Shown: positions 1-5,503 of the stretch, one piece after another
Layout of the letters: each line of letters starts with the position of its first letter
Numbering within the stretch: the first letter of the stretch is position 1
NCBI GenBank assembly: GCA_016840645.1
Contig: JAEORY010000220.1
Location: 1-6,652, forward strand
Length of the DNA stretch: 6,652 nucleotides
From: Candidatus Borrarchaeota archaeon
Lineage (GTDB): Archaea > Asgardarchaeota > Sifarchaeia > Borrarchaeales > Borrarchaeaceae
Direction of reading: 5' to 3'
Notes under the pieces: generated by a model
What the model was told of the DNA's origin: nothing
The model's input: only the letters and a program-made list of their open reading frames with translations
Databases searched by the model: none
Program-made: the position numbers and the translations under genes

Positions 1-252
1 TAGGGTAAGGTCAACATTAGGGGAACCTTTTTGCCGAGCATATTGAGGAGTATATGGCCTCGTATTGAGATCATATTCTCTACCGTTCTCGACTCCGACT
101 CCCGCCTGTGTCCTTTTCCTTATTTGCTCTATTATCAAGTTTCCTATCCGCTTTTTGTCCGCTTCGTTTAATATTTCCAGCGACTCGATCTTTTCCTTGT
201 CGTCCTTCAATAGAGCTAACAGGTCTATTTTCCTGCCCTTTTGCGTTGCCAG
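1..252 (-). CDS. Putative neck/tail-completion-type structural protein (5' part; continues past left edge)
   Basis: This reading frame is open from a stop at 270-268 to the window edge (84 codons visible) and overlaps the portal 3' end in another frame. It reads like a normal folded protein: a helical N-terminus (KIDLLALLKDDKEKIESLE), then IIEQIRKRTQAGV, then NGREYDLNTRPYTPQYARQK and a VDLTL end. From memory, phage proteins downstream of portals share an order of I-x-x-RT-x-x-G, a tyrosine/proline-rich stretch, a KG and a VDLTLTG motif; this supports a structural role but not an exact function. There is no ATG, GTG or early TTG. A CTG at 252 has a GGGAG (264-260) seven bases upstream, so I chose it; TTG at 210 is the alternative. 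The start is the weakest part of the call. Confidence 0.6.
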   Translation of the reverse strand, partial: MATQKGRKIDLLALLKDDKEKIESLEILNEADKKRIGNLIIEQIRKRTQAGVGVENGREYDLNTRPYTPQYARQKGSPNVDLTL

Positions 253-1810
253 CCTGAATCTCCCTGTTTATTTCATCGGCTTTTTTACCGATTTCTTCTT
301 CTTCATCGATTTTTTTAGCTGCCCTAATTTCGGCTTCCCTTTTAAGTGCTTCTTTCTCTGACATGCCATCGTTAAACCTCATGTGCTTTTCATGGGGCAA
401 AATAAAGCCATTTTCATCAAGATAGACAATTGTTGTCGCTTTCTCTTTCTCGGTGGTTAACGGCTTAATTGCGTTAAAAATAATCTTTAACTTATATTTG
501 TTTTCACCAAAATCAGGCGTATTTAATTTTGGATAATCATCAGGCCATTGATTTGAATCCTTTAGATACTTAGCAATGGAAATAACTTTCTTGAAGTTAT
601 CTTTCTCAATTCTTGCGTAATCTTTTTGCTGATCTTCAATGTTTGTAACAGTTTCAGAATCGGCGATAAGCCTATCAATGGCACTAGCAAAATTCGTTGC
701 ATTTAACTCTCCACTAACTTTGTCAGTGGTTAGATCATTTGTGGTTAAAAGTATCCTAGTAATGGCAAGGGCAATTTCTAGGTGGCCAGGAAGATCCGGG
801 TTTGGATTTGCGAACTCAAACTTACTATTACCGTTCTTGTTGTTGATATTAATTACATGCGTAGGGCCTGTTTTTGTGATCGCTGGAGGAGTTTCCCCGT
901 CATAATAAATAACGGCCTGGCCAAACCCTTGCTGTGCCGCAATGTGAATAATATCGGAAAATATAACGTTTAAGTCTCGACTGACCTCTGCAATTTCATT
1001 TCCGTGGGGGTAGAAATGACCATCTGTAGCCTTTTTGATCTGAGTAAAGGGCATTACGGCAAAAGGGTTCTTGTTCCCTTCATTTTTGGGGTTCTTTGTT
1101 ACAACATTGGTAAAAATTACCTGACCCTTACCCTCTCCCTCGGTGATTTCTTTCTTTATCCGAGTAAAAACGAAGTTATAATCTTTACTCCAGACGTTAT
1201 ACAGACCAACAACTTCGCCACCCATTGCTTCTTCTGGCGTATTATCCCAATCGATGAACTTGTGAGCAGTGGTAAAATCAGCATGGTCAAGCTTGAAAAC
1301 AATTACCTCTGCCTTGGTCTTTGAGGTATTTGGAATGGCGGTAAAGAGCTGTTGCGGAAGTGCCTTAAACCTAATTCTATTGTCATCTGACAAATAATTA
1401 AACAACTCAACGTATTGATGATTTGTATATAGCTCACTCGCCTTTATCATGACATCATCAAAGGTGTTTCCATCTTCCGATGGATCAGCATAAACATAGT
1501 TAAGAAATTCAGTTAACCGCTTGTTTACTTCTCCGGTTTTTACATCAACAACTTCCCGTCGAACCCCGGCAGAATAAGCACGAGACAACTTACGGATCAT
1601 CTTTTTACCTATCGTCAAATTCATGACGGTCATTTCATTCCATGACTCGGGGTACTTTTTACGCAATTGCTCTTCAACTAAACGCTTCTGGTTCTCATTT
1701 ATAATCTGATACGCTCTAGTGTGACGATCAATTCTCTGGTCATTTTCAGCAGATTCAACCATTTGGACAATGTTATTTAGAACTGAATCATCTGTAAGAT
1801 TATATGCCAT
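80..1810 (-). CDS. Phage portal protein (SPP1 gp6-like)
   Basis: Portal proteins form the ring at the unique capsid vertex through which DNA is packaged and ejected. This 576-residue protein follows the terminase large subunit after 9 bases. Its N-terminal half resembles the SPP1 gp6-type portal family: an early MNLTIGKKMIRKLSRAY segment, a long alpha/beta region with LYNVWSKDYNFVF, then FTQIKKATDGHFYPHGNEIA followed by a long helix (EVSRDLNVIFSDIIHIAAQQ) typical of the portal core and crown. Length is in the family's usual range. The ATG has an AGGG seven or so bases upstream, inside the terminase stop region. About the last 57 residues (from residue 520) are charged, repetitive and overlap the next gene in another frame, so this tail may be a by-product of the overlap. 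The call rests on context and overall pattern; no single signature residue proves it. Confidence 0.8.
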   Translation of the reverse strand: MAYNLTDDSVLNNIVQMVESAENDQRIDRHTRAYQIINENQKRLVEEQLRKKYPESWNEMTVMNLTIGKKMIRKLSRAYSAGVRREVVDVKTGEVNKRLTEFLNYVYADPSEDGNTFDDVMIKASELYTNHQYVELFNYLSDDNRIRFKALPQQLFTAIPNTSKTKAEVIVFKLDHADFTTAHKFIDWDNTPEEAMGGEVVGLYNVWSKDYNFVFTRIKKEITEGEGKGQVIFTNVVTKNPKNEGNKNPFAVMPFTQIKKATDGHFYPHGNEIAEVSRDLNVIFSDIIHIAAQQGFGQAVIYYDGETPPAITKTGPTHVININNKNGNSKFEFANPNPDLPGHLEIALAITRILLTTNDLTTDKVSGELNATNFASAIDRLIADSETVTNIEDQQKDYARIEKDNFKKVISIAKYLKDSNQWPDDYPKLNTPDFGENKYKLKIIFNAIKPLTTEKEKATTIVYLDENGFILPHEKHMRFNDGMSEKEALKREAEIRAAKKIDEEEEIGKKADEINREIQAGNAKGQENRPVSSIEGRQGKDRVAGNIKRSGQKADRKLDNRANKEKDTGGSRSRER

Positions 1811-1819
1811 TTCGAAACC

Positions 1820-3274
1820 CTATCTAAAAGGAGTTAAATAAATTCCAGTTTCTTTGTTACTAAATTGATCAAGCCCGTGTTCGTAGACACAGTAATATTC
1901 AAGCGCAGTGTTAGCGTGGGAAGTCCAGTCGTGCAGCGGCTTTTCATTCTCTCCATGATCCTTTTCCGGGTACTTATAGTTTTCTACGCAGTCACAGAAA
2001 AAGTTTAACCGTTTGTTCACCAATATTCTATCACTAGAGCCTAGCATATTGACAGATAAAATTCTATTCTTTATAACGTTTGGCACCTTCATGCGCAGCG
2101 TAATATGATATTTGTCGTAAATATAACTGGAAATACTATCTCCAGAGATTCTTTCTCGGTTTTTTGCGTCCGGGTCACCATACCATCCAGAAACATCTCT
2201 CAAGGTTAAAAATCTCCCATGATGTGCCTTGTATCCACCAAGAATCCTTGCAATTTCAGTAAATATCTGAGGGATGCTCCTGTCAGCTTCTTCCCAGTGG
2301 TCAAAAATCCTTAATTGCCCATGGTAATCCTGAAGAAAAATAACACTCGTTGGATCCCCAATCCCCCAGTCAATTGAAATAAGAACTGGATGATTTGGGT
2401 TGTATTCGACATCTACGGCATGTTTTTCCCGGCTAAACCACTTGTAAACCCTTCCCTTGATTGACTTGTTGTAGGAAATGTCAACTTCCTGCGCCATTGT
2501 CTCTGCCGGGAGAGTTGCCGCCATCTTGTCGTACCACTCTTGAGTTTTGCCCGGATGATCTCTCCAGTGCATAGTGAAAATATCAATGTCTGTTTCCCAT
2601 CTCAATCGAGCGAACTCATTTCCCCGCCCATTTGGGGTTGACCCGTACACGAGACAGTTACTTGTTTGAGATACCGCCTCCTGCACCTTCACAGAGCGCG
2701 GAATATGGGCAAATTCATCGATAAAATAGATACTGGTACGATCACCCCTCCCGATGTCATCTCCACCTTCGCCGGCGACATACGACTCCATCTCGGGGAT
2801 TTTAATCAATCCTATTTTTGAGTGTTTTTTCTCATTGTAACCATGTGTTAGGAACCCCGGAAGGTTCCATAATATGAACCTAATCCGCTGCAAGAGGCTT
2901 TTCATGTTCCCAATTTCATCTACCAGGCCAAACTTCCTTGAGCCAACACCGGCAGAAAAACCCTTTTCGGTGATCATTTTCCAGACAATCCAGCCTAAAA
3001 ATACCCAAGAAAAGCCCATGTCTCGGCTTTTTTCGACTAACAGAGGCTTTTTAAGCTCGTAGCACTCATTTAGCTTGTAACAGAAATCTCTTTGAAACCC
3101 ATAAAGAAGGAATGGGAGCGTTTTACTTTTCGTCCGGGGATCATACGTGTAGACAAAATAATTAAAGAAAAAGATGAAGTCACGATTGACCATCTCAACT
3201 ATTTGCGCCCGAACTTTATAGTTCCTCTTGCCGGATTCAATTATTTTGTATCGTTCCTTGAGGTTTTCAATCAT
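1820..3274 (-). CDS. terL: Terminase large subunit (packaging ATPase/nuclease)
   Basis: This 484-residue protein is the motor that pumps phage DNA into the procapsid and cuts it. The ATPase half has a variant Walker A (EKSRDMGFSW, residues 81-90), a Walker B (SIYFIDE, 181-187, catalytic Glu187) and the coupling motif GSTPNG (211-216). The RNase H-like nuclease half shows the expected acidic residues: Asp302 in ISIDWG, Asp367 in YGDPDA, and Asp449 in LHDWTSHANTALEYY. Length is normal and no part is missing. The ATG at 3274 overlaps the end of the CsrA-like gene by 8 bases and has no good Shine-Dalgarno sequence, so translation probably depends on ribosomes arriving from upstream. The portal gene follows directly. 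No small terminase subunit was recognised upstream. Confidence 0.97.
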   Translation of the reverse strand: MIENLKERYKIIESGKRNYKVRAQIVEMVNRDFIFFFNYFVYTYDPRTKSKTLPFLLYGFQRDFCYKLNECYELKKPLLVEKSRDMGFSWVFLGWIVWKMITEKGFSAGVGSRKFGLVDEIGNMKSLLQRIRFILWNLPGFLTHGYNEKKHSKIGLIKIPEMESYVAGEGGDDIGRGDRTSIYFIDEFAHIPRSVKVQEAVSQTSNCLVYGSTPNGRGNEFARLRWETDIDIFTMHWRDHPGKTQEWYDKMAATLPAETMAQEVDISYNKSIKGRVYKWFSREKHAVDVEYNPNHPVLISIDWGIGDPTSVIFLQDYHGQLRIFDHWEEADRSIPQIFTEIARILGGYKAHHGRFLTLRDVSGWYGDPDAKNRERISGDSISSYIYDKYHITLRMKVPNVIKNRILSVNMLGSSDRILVNKRLNFFCDCVENYKYPEKDHGENEKPLHDWTSHANTALEYYCVYEHGLDQFSNKETGIYLTPFR

Positions 3275-3479
3275 CCATTAAAAACTTTTTATTAAAGTTA
3301 AACTCCTCTTCCTGCTTTCCGACCAATTCTGATCGCAATACTTTTATTTTAGCATCAGCGGAGATGCAAACGTGCACATCGTTCCTATTTTCACATCTTT
3401 TTAGGGTAATTTTGGCGATAATTTCACCGTTTTCGATAAGTGTGAAGCTCTGACCGAACTTCCTTTTAATCATAAGCAC
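3267..3479 (-). CDS. CsrA/RsmA-family RNA-binding translational regulator
   Basis: CsrA-family proteins are small homodimers that bind ANGGA motifs in mRNA leaders and block or stabilise translation. This 70-residue protein aligns along the family: MLMIKRKFGQ matches the family start M-L-x-x-x-R-K-x-G-E; a strand-rich middle follows; and IKVLRSEL matches the last strand and helix start. Arg6 and Lys7 correspond to CsrA Arg6/Arg7, Val47 and Arg49 to the RNA-contact residues Val42 and Arg44. The loop between Gly9 and Arg49 is five residues longer than in E. coli CsrA. The usual Gly-x-x-Ala-Pro is changed to CISAD, so Gly33 and Pro37 are lost. The start is GTG at 3479: it gives the family N-terminus in register and has GGAG (3490-3487) seven bases upstream, better than the ATG at 3473. 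The gene overlaps both neighbours. Target RNAs are unknown. Confidence 0.85.
   Translation of the reverse strand: MLMIKRKFGQSFTLIENGEIIAKITLKRCENRNDVHVCISADAKIKVLRSELVGKQEEEFNFNKKFLMDD
3274..3278 (-). promoter_or_regulatory. Candidate CsrA-type ANGGA site overlapping the terL start codon
   Basis: The minus-strand bases read ATGGA, fitting the ANGGA core bound by CsrA-family proteins, and the final A is the first base of the terL ATG. The site lies inside the 3' end of the CsrA-like gene itself. The core is short and expected often by chance; binding is an inference. Confidence 0.25.
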
Positions 3480-3739
3480 AAATTGTCTCCAGTCTCTTCG
3501 ACACTTTCAGCGTCGATGTTAATATCAAAATTACCACCATATTTATTCTTGAGAGCTTGAACACCAAAGTAGATCGCGAAAAACATGTTGTCACAGTCAG
3601 TTATCTTGATAATTGGGCTTGCTTTATACATCGCAAAGAATGTCCACTTGCCGTGGCTATTGCCTACTATCTGATAAGACAAACTAAACTTAAATTGATA
3701 ATCATCTAGGCGCTTTTGAAGCTCGAACCATGCACTCAA
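3470..3739 (-). CDS. Hypothetical protein, 89 residues, TTG start
   Basis: I do not recognise this protein. It looks like a small soluble alpha/beta fold: an N-terminal amphipathic segment (WFELQKRLDDYQFKF), strands around SYQIVG and KWTFFAMYKASP, then a helix (MFFAIYFGVQALKNKYGG) and an acidic tail. It has no helix-turn-helix, which argues against a small terminase despite its place near terL. The only usable start is TTG at 3739, whose last two bases form part of the TGA stop of the upstream lipoprotein-like gene (TTGA overlap). With no strong Shine-Dalgarno sequence, coupled re-initiation is likely. Its own stop overlaps the start of the CsrA-like gene. Confidence 0.6.
   Translation of the reverse strand: MSAWFELQKRLDDYQFKFSLSYQIVGNSHGKWTFFAMYKASPIIKITDCDNMFFAIYFGVQALKNKYGGNFDINIDAESVEETGDNLCL
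3487..3490 (-). promoter_or_regulatory. Ribosome binding site supporting the GTG start of the CsrA-like gene
   Basis: GGAG lies seven bases before the GTG at 3479, within the 3' end of the 89-residue gene. It decides for GTG over the ATG two codons later. It also contains a GGA that could serve autoregulation, which is speculative. Confidence 0.6.
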
Positions 3740-3897
3740 AATAGCGTCCAGAAGAACTTATGATCAATAAATGACCCGGCAATTAAACCAACGCCGGCTA
3801 TCACTGCTCCGACAGTCTCATTAGCTCCAATCTTTCCGTCGCCAGTGATTGAGCATCCATACAAGTACAACGCCAAGAATATTAAAACTGCAAACAT
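3736..3897 (-). CDS. Small lipoprotein-like membrane protein, 53 residues
   Basis: This short gene fills the gap between the phosphodiesterase-like gene and the 89-residue gene. It begins with ATG after a strong AGGGGGA Shine-Dalgarno that overlaps the upstream TAG stop. The protein starts MFAVLIFLALYLYGC, a hydrophobic segment ending in a candidate lipobox (LYGC, Cys15), although the n-region lacks a positive charge. A second hydrophobic, glycine-rich helix follows (ETVGAVIAGVGLIAGSFI, about residues 27-44). It may be a lipid-anchored or two-pass membrane protein. It lacks the proline-rich body of an outer-membrane spanin. Function is unknown; it could act at the envelope with the phosphodiesterase-like protein, but that is only suggested by adjacency. 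Confidence 0.6.
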   Translation of the reverse strand: MFAVLIFLALYLYGCSITGDGKIGANETVGAVIAGVGLIAGSFIDHKFFWTLF

Positions 3898-3905
3898 TCT
3901 TCCCC

Positions 3906-4502
3906 CTAAATCCAAATAAGTTTGAAATCATTCCTCAACAACTTGCCCATGAAATACTCACGGTTTTCTTTGCTCATTTTATTAAACTTCTTCTTGAACA
4001 TCATAAAATTAACATCAAGCCTAGTACTTGACCTAAACGCTGCCGTCATTTCAACAAGGTCTTTTATTGCCTTGGTAGTCATTAGCTTTTTAACTTCCAC
4101 CCTGATTGGAACCGTGATTTTGTGTCGCGCAAACTCACTATAAAGCTCTGCTACGCTTGGAACCTTTTCAGTAGTGTGCATCAGCTCCAATGTTTCAATT
4201 TGCCCGGCAGTTAGCTCGTAAATAGACTTTTTCTGAAGCCTTTTGTCTGCGGTAGGGCAAAGCCTTTTGATGGTTTTCCTCTTTGTTGCATCATGGAACA
4301 CATATAAAAACCCATCTCTTGACTCTACTACGTCAAACTCAAAGTATTTAAAGTTTTTATGATCTTGATGTTTAAGTCCTTCCCTTAGGGCGGCTATGGA
4401 GTTTTCTGGAATAGTTGGATGCAATTTATCATACAACCTATGCCCCCAGTTGGTGAATCCGCCCTTCTTTAGTGCCTTATAAACCCATTTACATTTCCAC
4501 AT
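3906..4502 (-). CDS. Glycerophosphodiester phosphodiesterase (GDPD)-family protein, short
   Basis: GDPD enzymes hydrolyse glycerophosphodiesters, such as deacylated phospholipids or some teichoic-acid links, to glycerol 3-phosphate and an alcohol, using a metal. The family signature is visible: His21-Arg22 (NWGHR), PEN (residues 32-34, IPENSIAAL), the metal ligands Glu55 and Asp57 (FEFDVVESRDG), His70-Asp71 (VFHD), PSVAELY (about 115-121) and a late acidic position in RVEVKK (Glu136). At 198 residues it is shorter than the usual 240-260, and the C-terminal strands of the barrel are not obvious. No signal peptide is seen, so it would be cytoplasmic unless released on lysis. The ATG has AAGGG eight bases upstream, next to the previous gene's TAA. 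Catalytic residues are kept, so activity is possible; the substrate is unknown. Confidence 0.85.
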   Translation of the reverse strand: MWKCKWVYKALKKGGFTNWGHRLYDKLHPTIPENSIAALREGLKHQDHKNFKYFEFDVVESRDGFLYVFHDATKRKTIKRLCPTADKRLQKKSIYELTAGQIETLELMHTTEKVPSVAELYSEFARHKITVPIRVEVKKLMTTKAIKDLVEMTAAFRSSTRLDVNFMMFKKKFNKMSKENREYFMGKLLRNDFKLIWI

Positions 4503-4504
4503 AG

Positions 4505-4723
4505 TTAAATCCCTTCTTGCATATCATATAGAAGTTGCTTTCTTTGGTTGTTAACAGCAACATACAAAGCGCTAGTATCATGCCCGGCTTTTCTGTGCAG
4601 CTGAATCAGATTGTAAATTGTCCCCTCAATTTCACGGATAGTTATTGATCGCTCTTCTTGCTTTCTATATCTTTCCTGTTGTTCATAATCTTCTTTACTC
4701 ATGTTTTCTTCATGCTCTTTCAT
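4505..4723 (-). CDS. Hypothetical helical protein, 72 residues
   Basis: I do not recognise this protein. Its N-terminal third is charged and glutamate/glutamine/arginine-rich (MKEHEENMSKEDYEQQERYR), then comes a likely helical hairpin: one helix around RSITIREIEGTIYNLIQLHR, a turn at AGHD, and a second helix around SALYVAVNNQRKQLLYDM. The frame is open up to an ATG at 4771, but the ATG at 4723 has AGGG six bases upstream (4733-4730), leaving only a 14-base overlap with the preceding gene, so I prefer it. Codons for HDTSALYVAV lie in the 33-bp sequence repeated in the Acb2/Tad1-like gene. Here the repeat is in a natural-looking helix, so this is the likely source copy. Confidence 0.6.
   Translation of the reverse strand: MKEHEENMSKEDYEQQERYRKQEERSITIREIEGTIYNLIQLHRKAGHDTSALYVAVNNQRKQLLYDMQEGI
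4552..4584. repeat. 33-bp direct repeat, copy 1 (likely source)
   Basis: These 33 bases are identical to 4946-4978, 394 bases away in the same orientation; similarity stops sharply at both ends. This copy sits within the 72-residue gene and encodes part of a plausible helix. It contains a 6-base palindrome (AGCGCT), but no larger symmetry. Confidence 0.95.
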
Positions 4724-4913
4724 TTCTTTCCCTCGCCTCTTTTTCCAGCCTTTTCGCTTCCTTGCTGACATTTTGGTTAACTAAGTATTTAACGGCTTCA
4801 AGTATTCCCATGCACTCAATATTTGAAAAATTTCCAGCTCTCAATATTTCCTTAATCTCGGCAATTGCATCTACTTGCTGCCTTTCTCTCCCTTCTAAAT
4901 CTTCAATCTTCAC
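4710..4913 (-). CDS. Hypothetical helical protein, 67 residues, GTG start
   Basis: I do not recognise this protein. It is almost entirely helical in appearance: an acidic first helix (DLEGRERQQVDAIAEIKEIL), a glycine/asparagine turn, a second helix (MGILEAVKYLVNQNV) and a charged C-terminal coiled-coil-like tail rich in Arg, Glu and Lys. It starts with GTG at 4913 after a long purine run (GGGGGGAG). The upstream Acb2/Tad1-like gene now ends in a TGA overlapping this GTG; its inferred ancestral TAG stop is at 4925-4923, just before the purine run, which would have been an ordinary spacing. It overlaps the following 72-residue gene by 14 bases. Confidence 0.6.
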   Translation of the reverse strand: MKIEDLEGRERQQVDAIAEIKEILRAGNFSNIECMGILEAVKYLVNQNVSKEAKRLEKEARERNERA

Positions 4914-5326
4914 AACTCCCCCCTACTTGTTACTTGTTCCTTCAATAACAGCAACATACAAAGCGCTAGTATCATGCCGCCCCTAGCTTCCCTGTTTGCC
5001 GTTCTTTGCGCTTGCCAAAGAATTGCCTCATCGAGCCTGGTCAATGTTATTGCATTTTCCCGACAAGGAAACTTTTCATTTAGCCCATAAATCATGTGCC
5101 TTGCTACTGCGATCATGTCGACCACTTGACAGCCATTAACTCCATTCTCTTTGATGGGGCCATTCTGAATTTTAAATGAAATAATGTTTTGTTCGTCATC
5201 GATATTAATGAAATACTTCGACGACTCAGTAAACTCGTTTGGAAATTTCGTTGCCGAATCCTTTCCGAGCCTGCAAATTTCTACCGTTCCAACTTTCTCT
5301 AATCCCTTTAGTGTTTCTAACGCCAT
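4910..5326 (-). CDS. Acb2/Tad1-like phage protein with replaced C-terminal tail
   Basis: Acb2 and Tad1 are phage proteins that sequester immune nucleotide signals made by CBASS and Thoeris defences. The likeness rests on ordered motifs: a strand region ending FKIQNGPIKENGVNGCQVVD (residues 51-70), a helix, then FPCRENAITLTRLDEAILW (86-104) and RTANREARG (108-116), matching the helical hairpin end of many phage proteins now named Acb2/Tad1 domain proteins. Those usually end ARG-VEGT plus a few residues. Here ARG is followed by a 33-bp repeat copy, and the expected VEGTSNK-stop is found just after it in another frame (TAG at 4925-4923). The present 138-residue product has a hydrophobic foreign tail (GMILALCMLLLL), where about 123 residues would be expected. 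GGGAGG before ATG 5326 is a strong Shine-Dalgarno. Family assignment is from remembered motifs; ligand and activity are unknown, and the changed tail may impair it. Confidence 0.7.
   Translation of the reverse strand: MALETLKGLEKVGTVEICRLGKDSATKFPNEFTESSKYFINIDDEQNIISFKIQNGPIKENGVNGCQVVDMIAVARHMIYGLNEKFPCRENAITLTRLDEAILWQAQRTANREARGGMILALCMLLLLKEQVTSRGEL
4946..4978. repeat. 33-bp direct repeat, copy 2 (likely insertion)
   Basis: This copy is identical to 4552-4584. It lies directly after codon 116 of the Acb2/Tad1-like gene, where a conserved tail should follow. Removing 32 of the bases, with one G as shared microhomology, would restore ARG-V-EGTSNK-stop in frame. Confidence 0.95.
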
Positions 5327-5335
5327 CTCTCCTCC

Positions 5336-5503
5336 CTATAGCTTAAGATTTGCCTTATCTTCTACGAAATCAAAAAACCTTTCAAATGGTTTCATGTGCC
5401 GGTAGTCTCCCCCTAAAAAGAACAACAACAGCACCATATTAACAGTAACAAAAAATGGCACAATTAAAACCAATCTCCAAAAAACAATACTCAAAACATT
5501 CAT
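5336..5503 (-). CDS. Small single-pass membrane protein, 55 residues
   Basis: The protein has one long hydrophobic segment (about residues 4-31, LVLIVPFFVTVNMVLLLFFL at its core) followed by a charged, phenylalanine-rich C-terminal tail of about 24 residues (MKPFERFFDFVEDK). The arrangement suggests one membrane helix with a short soluble tail. The frame is open further upstream, but ATG 5503 has GGAGG (5514-5510) six bases before it and overlaps the previous gene's TGA as ATGA, so the shorter form is preferred. Its stop is 9 bases before the Acb2/Tad1-like gene. Function is unknown. Holin activity is possible from size alone, but there is only one clear membrane helix and no lysis gene nearby. 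Confidence 0.65.
   Translation of the reverse strand: MNVLSIVFWRLVLIVPFFVTVNMVLLLFFLGGDYRHMKPFERFFDFVEDKANLKL

Noticed and set aside
225..270. Programmed -1 frameshift joining portal to the next gene
   Set aside because: The needed shift is +1 relative to portal. The AAAGGGC heptamer nearby is not in the phase required for -1 slippage.
65..361. Plus-strand ORF opposite the portal 3' end
   Set aside because: Antisense of charged sequence in the portal tail and the next gene; Phe/Ser-rich with no family likeness.
1004..1324. Plus-strand ORF of 106 residues inside the portal gene
   Set aside because: Lies opposite a well-supported gene and lacks protein-like motifs or a convincing start.
3470..3739. 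Small terminase subunit
   Set aside because: Position fits, but there is no helix-turn-helix or oligomerisation helix pattern, and it is short.
3736..3897. Outer-membrane spanin (Rz1-like)
   Set aside because: It has a possible lipobox but a second hydrophobic helix and no proline-rich body, and no inner spanin is nested or adjacent.
4505..4771. Longer form of the 72-residue gene starting at 4771
   Set aside because: It would overlap the upstream gene by 62 bases, and its extra residues mirror that gene's lysine/arginine-rich codons. ATG 4723 has a good ribosome site.
4552..4978. CRISPR array, attachment-site pair or operator pair based on the 33-bp repeat
   Set aside because: Only two copies, both inside coding genes, 394 bases apart and not strongly palindromic. 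One copy encodes a natural protein segment, so templated duplication fits better.
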